Below are positions 6,854 through 10,103 of a stretch of DNA of 10,103 nucleotides, piece by piece. The notes below the pieces were generated by a model, which was not told where the DNA came from, ran no database searches, and saw only the letters and a list, made by a program, of their open reading frames with translations. How positions within the stretch are numbered: position 1 is the first letter of the stretch; each line of letters opens with the position of its first letter. The DNA lies in the NCBI GenBank assembly GCA_947485425.1, contig CANKSK010000021.1, forward strand, positions 1 through 10,103, given 5' to 3'. The DNA is from Bacteroidota bacterium. Its GTDB lineage: Bacteria > Bacteroidota > Bacteroidia > AKYH767-A > CANKSK01. Position numbers and translations under genes: made by a program.

Positions 6854-6867
6854 CTATTTTAAAATAG
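6854..6867. promoter_or_regulatory. perfect 14-bp palindrome CTATTTTAAAATAG upstream of the SDR gene
   Basis: The sequence equals its own reverse complement. It ends 15 bp before the TACATTTG -7 element, so it occupies the place of the missing -33 element, as an activator or repressor site would. A related 12-mer, TTTTAAAATAGA, occurs at 6723-6734 and again within this site (6857-6868). Confidence 0.35.
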
Positions 6868-6882
6868 AGCACAAATTTAAAT

Positions 6883-6890
6883 TACATTTG
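6883..6890 (+). promoter_or_regulatory. -7 element for the SDR gene
   Basis: TACATTTG matches TAnnTTTG exactly and lies within the inverted repeat ACAAAT-N9-ATTTGT (6871-6891). No TTG stands about 20 bp upstream; the 14-bp palindrome sits there instead. Expected start of transcription is near 6897, about 28 nt before the ATG at 6925, which is preceded by an AAAGG ribosome-binding-like motif. Confidence 0.45.
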
Positions 6891-6924
6891 TATTTATTTT
6901 CATGTATGTAAAAGGATGTAAAGG

Positions 6925-7623
6925 ATGGCAAACTACTTAATCATTGGTGCTTCTTCGGGAATTGGAAAAAAACTTGCCGAAAACTTATCTGAATTAGGTC
7001 ATCAGGTATTTGGAACGTATTACCAAAACCAAGGCAATGAGGATCATAAAGGGATAGCGCTTCACCCCTTAAATGTTTTAGAGGAAACCATTTCGCTTGA
7101 CTTTTTACCGGAAACTTTGTCAGGCTTGATTTATTGTCCTGGAAGCATTCAGCTTCGGCCCTTTGAAAGAATCAAACCACTTGATTTTATTAATGACTAC
7201 AACCTTCAGGTGGTAGGGGCGATTAAAGTAATTCAAGCCGTAGCATCTAGATTAAAAACCGCAGAGAATGCCTCCATCATTTTATTCTCGAGTGTTGCCG
7301 TACAAATGGGATTACCCTTTCATTCTCAAATATCCGCATCAAAAGGAGCTATCGAAGGATTGGTAAAAGCCTTGGCTGCTGAGTATGCACCAACAATCAG
7401 GGTAAATGGCATTGCACCTTCACTCACAGATACACCTTTGGCGATAAGCTTACTCAATACAGAACAAAAAAGAGAAGTTAACGCACAAAGGCATCCCTTA
7501 AAAAGAATAGGAACAACTGATGATATTGCCAATATGGCTGAATTTTTACTTTCCTCAAAAGCAAGCTGGATGACCGGACAAATTATCCATTTGGATGGTG
7601 GAATTTCAACTTTAAGGGTATAA
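6925..7623 (+). CDS. SDR-family oxidoreductase with incomplete catalytic tetrad
   Basis: Classical-length (232 aa) Rossmann-fold short-chain dehydrogenase. The cofactor motif GASSGIG is at 8-14; the acidic or basic residue after beta-2 that sets NAD/NADP choice is unclear. The NNAG segment reads YCPG (70-73). FSSVAV (121-126) gives the catalytic Ser at 123; the YxxxK motif reads ISASK (136-140), so Lys140 is kept but Tyr is Ile136. The Asn of the tetrad (NLxG) aligns by spacing with Gln95 (QVVG). RVNGIAPSLTDTPLA (159-173) and the C-terminal GQIIHLDGG (218-226) are typical. The protein is otherwise intact and well kept, so it is probably functional, perhaps as a divergent reductase or a non-catalytic binder (inference). 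It converges on the HxlR gene and could belong to the same stress response, but its promoter lacks the HxlR-like dyad. Confidence 0.9.
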   Translation: MANYLIIGASSGIGKKLAENLSELGHQVFGTYYQNQGNEDHKGIALHPLNVLEETISLDFLPETLSGLIYCPGSIQLRPFERIKPLDFINDYNLQVVGAIKVIQAVASRLKTAENASIILFSSVAVQMGLPFHSQISASKGAIEGLVKALAAEYAPTIRVNGIAPSLTDTPLAISLLNTEQKREVNAQRHPLKRIGTTDDIANMAEFLLSSKASWMTGQIIHLDGGISTLRV

Positions 7624-7655
7624 TTTGATACATTAGAAATATTCTACCCACTGCA

Positions 7656-7704
7656 TTTTCAAGAGGTATTACAGCAAGATCAATACCTGAAATTTTTTCT
7701 TTTA
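7656..7704 (+). terminator. probable intrinsic terminator after the SDR gene
   Basis: AGGTATT (7664-7670) pairs with AATACCT (7682-7688) around an 11-nt loop; TTTC (7657-7660) can pair on with GAAA (7689-7692) past a 3-nt bulge. TTTTTTCTTTT follows at once (7693-7703). Orientation is plus, fitting the SDR stop at 7623. Confidence 0.5.
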
Positions 7705-7707
7705 AAA

Positions 7708-8049
7708 CTATACATATTCCATACCCCATTTATACAATTCGTTCAAAATCGGTTCCAGGCGTTTTCCCTTTTCTGTTAAAGAATATTCAACTTTTGGTGG
7801 CACCGTAGCATATGCTTTTCTGATCACAATTTTATTTTCTTCCATCGTTTTCAATTCTTTCACCAACATTCTGGTATTAATGCCTTCAATAGAGCGCTCG
7901 AGTTCTTTAAAGCGCTTCTTTCCCTGCAAAAGCGCATAGATGATTGAAAAAGCCCATTTGCCGCCTAAAATGTCCAAAACACCTCGTATGGGACAATGAT
8001 TTTCATTGATGGTGAAAATATTTTCCTGCATTAATGCTTGATTATCCAT
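7708..8049 (-). CDS. HxlR-family winged-helix transcriptional regulator with a single N-terminal cysteine
   Basis: 113 aa, the normal length for HxlR regulators, which bind DNA as dimers. Visible: the N-terminal ENHCPIRGVLDILGGKW (16-32), the winged-helix core (about 33-92) with RFKELERSIEGINTRML (46-62), wing residues around PPKVEYSLTEKGKRL (84-98), and the C-terminal dimer helix (about 99-111). Cys19 is the only cysteine and stands where B. subtilis YodB (Cys6) and HypR (Cys14) carry their redox-sensing cysteine (family knowledge), so thiol-based sensing of quinones, diamide or aldehydes is plausible. It is divergent from the OYE gene with overlapping promoters and a HxlR-like dyad, so the likely job is to repress both itself and oye until the cysteine is modified (inference). 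The start at 8049 is 46 nt from its -7 element; ATG at codon 7 is an alternative. Confidence 0.93.
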   Translation of the reverse strand: MDNQALMQENIFTINENHCPIRGVLDILGGKWAFSIIYALLQGKKRFKELERSIEGINTRMLVKELKTMEENKIVIRKAYATVPPKVEYSLTEKGKRLEPILNELYKWGMEYV

Positions 8050-8088
8050 ATTACTTTATTTTATGTTACTACTATACATTCATGTAAC

Positions 8089-8102
8089 TACTTGCAAAAG
8101 TA
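8089..8102. promoter_or_regulatory. candidate HxlR operator TACTTGCAAAAGTA
   Basis: A 5-bp perfect dyad TACTT/AAGTA around GCAA. It resembles the YodB-type box, which I recall as TACT, about 7 bases, AGTA; here the spacer between TACT and AGTA is 6. It overlaps the -33 element of oye and the whole -7 element of hxlR, as an autoregulating repressor's site would. Outlying dyads are GTTTGCAAAC (8118-8127), GTTAC/GTAAC (8065-8069 and 8084-8088) and ATTACTTTA/TAAAGTAAT (8050-8058 and 8101-8109). Confidence 0.5.
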
Positions 8103-8122
8103 AAGTAATGTATTTACGTTTG
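8092..8122 (+). promoter_or_regulatory. oye promoter
   Basis: TTG (8092-8094), 20-bp spacer, TACGTTTG (8115-8122): an excellent Bacteroidota -33/-7 pair. Transcription would begin near 8129, leaving a leader of only about 16 nt before the ATG at 8145. Confidence 0.6.
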
Positions 8123-8126
8123 CAAA
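8095..8126 (-). promoter_or_regulatory. hxlR promoter, interlocked with the oye promoter
   Basis: On the minus strand: TTTG (8126-8123), 20-bp spacer, TACTTTTG (8102-8095). Its -7 box lies next to the oye -33, and its -33 lies directly beside the oye -7, so the two polymerases would exclude each other. Confidence 0.55.
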
Positions 8127-8144
8127 CACTAAAAAAATAAAAAC

Positions 8145-9224
8145 ATGAAACTATTACAACCCCTAAAAATAGGCAATAAAACCCTTACAAATAGCATGGC
8201 CATGGCCCCGATGACGCGCAGCCGTGCCAGCATGAGCGGAGTAGTTGGAGACTCTACAATACTGTATTATTCGCAAAGAGCAAGTGCCGGACTTCTGATC
8301 AGCGAGGCTATAAACATTAGCGAACAGGCTATTGGAAGTCCATTAACGCCAGGCCTATATAACCAAGAACAAATCGATGCCTGGAAGAAGGTAACACAAG
8401 CGGTACACGAAAAAGGCGGGGTGATATACGCTCAGCTTTGGCATACAGGCCGCGTAGGGCATAGCTTGGTAAAAAATGGCGAATTACCGGTAGCACCCTC
8501 TCCTCTTGCCATACAAGGACAAGAACATTTTACTTCCCAAGGAAAAAAAGCGTATGAAATCCCAAGGGCCTTAAGCACCGAAGAAGTAAAAAACATTGTG
8601 CAAGATTTTAAACAAGCCGCCATGCATGCAATGGAAGCGGGCTTTGATGGGGTTGAATTGCACGCGGCCTTTGGCTATTTGCCGAATCAATTTTTAGCCG
8701 ATAGCGCCAACCAAAGAACGGATGCATATGGAGGAAGCGATGAAAACCGCAATCGTTTTGTACTGGAAATTATGCAAGAAATCGTTGCTGCCATCGGTGC
8801 CGATAAAGCAGCCATTCGATTGTCGCCAACGAGCTTGTATAATAATATCGTGCATCAAAATCCAATAGAACAATTTACCTTGCTTATGCAAGAGCTCAAC
8901 AAATTACCGCTATCCTATGTGCATATTATGAATGTACCTTTCCCTGCAGACAAGTTTCCTCACTACCCTGCCAATCCCATTGAAACATTCGGAAAACTTT
9001 TGCATCATCCGGTCATCGCCAACTGTGGATACAATCGTGAAACGGGTGAAGGAGAATTGGAAAAAGGCATTGCCAAAATGATTTCCTATGGAAAATTATT
9101 TTTAGCCAATCCGGATTTGCCCAAACGATTTGAAAACAATACGGCACTCAATGAAGCGGATCCGGCAACGATGTATGGGGGCGGCGACAAAGGCTATATC
9201 GATTACCCAAGCTTACAAGAATAA
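8145..9224 (+). CDS. Old Yellow Enzyme family alkene reductase (NemA-like)
   Basis: FMN-dependent ene-reductase of the OYE/N-ethylmaleimide reductase family, reducing activated C=C bonds of enones, quinones, maleimides or nitro compounds with NAD(P)H; 359 aa, cytosolic TIM barrel, the usual length. Seen: MAPMTRSRA (20-28) with the FMN-tuning Thr24; YAQLWHTGR (95-103) with Gln97; ELHAAFGYLPNQFLAD (171-186) with His173 and proton-donor-equivalent Tyr178; RTDAYGG (191-197); Arg225 in AIRLSPTS; and the FMN phosphate region NCGYNRETGE (293-302) and LFLANPDLPKRF (318-329). In the substrate-binding pair (His/Asn or His/His in OYE1-like enzymes) the second position is Phe176. It has its own promoter under a HxlR-like operator and is followed by the membrane protein gene after 36 nt, probably in one transcript. 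Confidence 0.95.
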   Translation: MKLLQPLKIGNKTLTNSMAMAPMTRSRASMSGVVGDSTILYYSQRASAGLLISEAINISEQAIGSPLTPGLYNQEQIDAWKKVTQAVHEKGGVIYAQLWHTGRVGHSLVKNGELPVAPSPLAIQGQEHFTSQGKKAYEIPRALSTEEVKNIVQDFKQAAMHAMEAGFDGVELHAAFGYLPNQFLADSANQRTDAYGGSDENRNRFVLEIMQEIVAAIGADKAAIRLSPTSLYNNIVHQNPIEQFTLLMQELNKLPLSYVHIMNVPFPADKFPHYPANPIETFGKLLHHPVIANCGYNRETGEGELEKGIAKMISYGKLFLANPDLPKRFENNTALNEADPATMYGGGDKGYIDYPSLQE

Positions 9225-9260
9225 ACCAAACACCATCTAAACTTTATAAATCTAAAAACC

Positions 9261-9665
9261 ATGAAAACAAAAGTAGACTTCAAACAATCCATCACCGCTG
9301 GATTCAAGGCAGCAGGTGTAGGAAGCATTTTAAATGCCATTTTATTCTTCATTTTCCATCAAGCAGGAATTATCGTAGACACGATTTTTATCCAACCCGA
9401 ACAATCGTTAACGGTTTTTCCAATTGTAATGGCAAGCATTATACCCACGCTCATTGCCAGTATGGTTTTCTTCCTTATTGAAAAATTTACACAAAATGGA
9501 TTTAAGATTTTCAGAATTTTATCCATCCTATTGTTGCTATTATCCTTTATAAATCCTTTTATGGGCATACCAGGTGTAAGCATTGGATATGCTGTTGCCT
9601 TAAATGTGATGCATGTGACCGTAGTCGTGGCCTTGTTATATTTTATTGGCAAAGCATCCAAATAA
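9261..9665 (+). CDS. four-helix integral membrane protein, DUF6069-like
   Basis: 134 aa with four predicted membrane helices (about 13-33, 50-74, 83-100 and 107-130) and short charged ends (MKTKVDFKQ, KASK). The pattern resembles DUF6069 proteins as I remember them; these have no assigned function. There are no cysteines and no obvious ligand motif. It starts 36 nt after the oye stop, on the same strand, and is followed by a strong terminator, so it is probably the second gene of an oye operon under HxlR control. A role in transport or membrane protection during electrophile stress would fit the context but is only inference. Confidence 0.85.
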   Translation: MKTKVDFKQSITAGFKAAGVGSILNAILFFIFHQAGIIVDTIFIQPEQSLTVFPIVMASIIPTLIASMVFFLIEKFTQNGFKIFRILSILLLLLSFINPFMGIPGVSIGYAVALNVMHVTVVVALLYFIGKASK

Positions 9666-9737
9666 GCCCGAGAGATAAAACGGTTAAGCATTTATTTAGA
9701 TAAAGATTTATTTCGATTACGTAAAAAAATTTAGCAT

Positions 9738-9770
9738 AAGCATCCGTTACATCAACGGGTGCTTTTTTTA
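9738..9770 (+). terminator. strong Rho-independent terminator closing the oye operon
   Basis: AAGCATCCGTT (9738-9748) pairs with AACGGGTGCTT (9754-9764), an 11-bp stem with one G-U pair and a 5-nt loop, running into a T tract (9763-9769). It lies 72 nt after the membrane-protein stop. Confidence 0.85.
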
Positions 9771-9818
9771 TTTTCAATCAGCCTAGTAAGCTTTGATAGG
9801 TAGCCTTTTTTTTACGTA

Positions 9819-9845
9819 AAACGAATCCTATCGTTTCTTTTTTGC
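9819..9845 (+). terminator. weak second hairpin plus T-run
   Basis: AAACGA (9819-9824) pairs with TCGTTT (9831-9836) around ATCCTA, followed by CTTTTTTTT. An alternative fold pairs GATAGG (9795-9800) with CCTATC (9827-9832). The stem is AT-rich and short. The rest of 9771-9946 is AT-rich leader with no clear promoter; TACAATTG (about 9895-9902) is a poor -7 match. Confidence 0.25.
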
Positions 9846-9946
9846 TCCAAACTATTTTTATAAAATATTATATTTTTTCAATAGCTTTACAAAATACAAT
9901 TGTGATTTGCATTTTTTGTATGCTATTTAACCTAATAAATAAAATC

Positions 9947-10103
9947 ATGAAAAAAATTCTATTTCTGTTCAGTATATGCTTAATCGGATTAGGGGTGAAA
10001 GCCCAAGGCAGCTTGCAGTTTAACCAAGTGGTGGTGATAAATAACGGGATAAGCTATACGGTGCCTTCCGGAAAAGTTTTTAAAATAGAATCACTCAACA
10101 ATA
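9947..10103 (+). CDS. secreted protein, N-terminal fragment
   Basis: The first 52 codons of a gene that runs off the right edge. MKKILFLFSICLIGLGVKAQ is a clear signal peptide, with cleavage near KAQ (18-20) as in many Bacteroidota exported proteins. The mature part begins GSLQFNQVVVINNGISYTV and continues PSGKVFKIES, which recalls small Bacteroidota exported beta-proteins with a 'tVPaGKVWKIES' start (from memory). Function unknown; whether it carries a T9SS tail cannot be seen. Confidence 0.8.
   Translation, partial: MKKILFLFSICLIGLGVKAQGSLQFNQVVVINNGISYTVPSGKVFKIESLNN

Noticed and set aside
9359-9691. 110-codon minus-strand ORF opposite the DUF6069-like gene
   Set aside because: It is the antisense shadow of a gene with clear transmembrane pattern, operon spacing and terminator.

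Overview
The window looks like chromosomal DNA of a Bacteroidota bacterium, probably in the Chitinophagaceae/Saprospiria neighbourhood (the rank below phylum is inference). The reasons are a secreted protein with a type IX secretion (Por) C-terminal sorting domain, several upstream regions with the Bacteroidota -7 promoter element TAnnTTTG, weak use of Shine-Dalgarno sites, AT-rich intergenic DNA, and protein families typical of the phylum. No rRNA, tRNA, CRISPR array, transposase or phage gene is visible.

Left part (1-5056). On the minus strand, polX (DNA polymerase X with a PHP nuclease domain) is followed after 51 nt by ftsH (membrane AAA+ protease), which runs off the left edge before its zinc site. 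Next, on the plus strand and with its own promoter, is an extradiol dioxygenase of the 4,5-DOPA dioxygenase (YgiD/LigB) type with an export-like N-terminus. Converging on it is an SPFH/prohibitin-like membrane protein with two transmembrane segments.

Middle (5057-6924). This gene-poor stretch holds a 53-codon ORF followed directly by a good intrinsic terminator, a 54-bp-spaced pair of 30-bp repeats each folding into a small stem-loop, a further dyad, and a purine-rich stretch of 12-bp period. After these comes a small secreted T9SS cargo protein. Then follows a 384-nt gap with a possible frameshifted ORF remnant, a perfect 14-bp palindrome and a -7 element.

Right part (6925-10103). An atypical short-chain dehydrogenase (SDR) converges on a HxlR-family regulator. 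The regulator is divergent from an Old Yellow Enzyme (OYE, FMN ene-reductase), which is followed after 36 nt by a four-helix membrane protein resembling DUF6069; a strong terminator closes this unit. Between hxlR and oye the two promoters interlock: each -7 element abuts or overlaps the -33 element of the other, and a HxlR-like dyad (TACTT-N4-AAGTA) lies on both. The HxlR protein has a single cysteine in the N-terminal position used for redox sensing by relatives. The most coherent reading is an electrophile/quinone-stress detoxification module (redox-sensing repressor, ene-reductase, membrane protein, perhaps the SDR). The window ends in the start of another secreted protein.

I found no clearly new multi-gene system. 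The points most worth following are the interlocked hxlR/oye control region, the SDR lacking its catalytic Tyr, the OYE with Phe in place of the substrate-binding Asn/His, and the small ORF with its own terminator.
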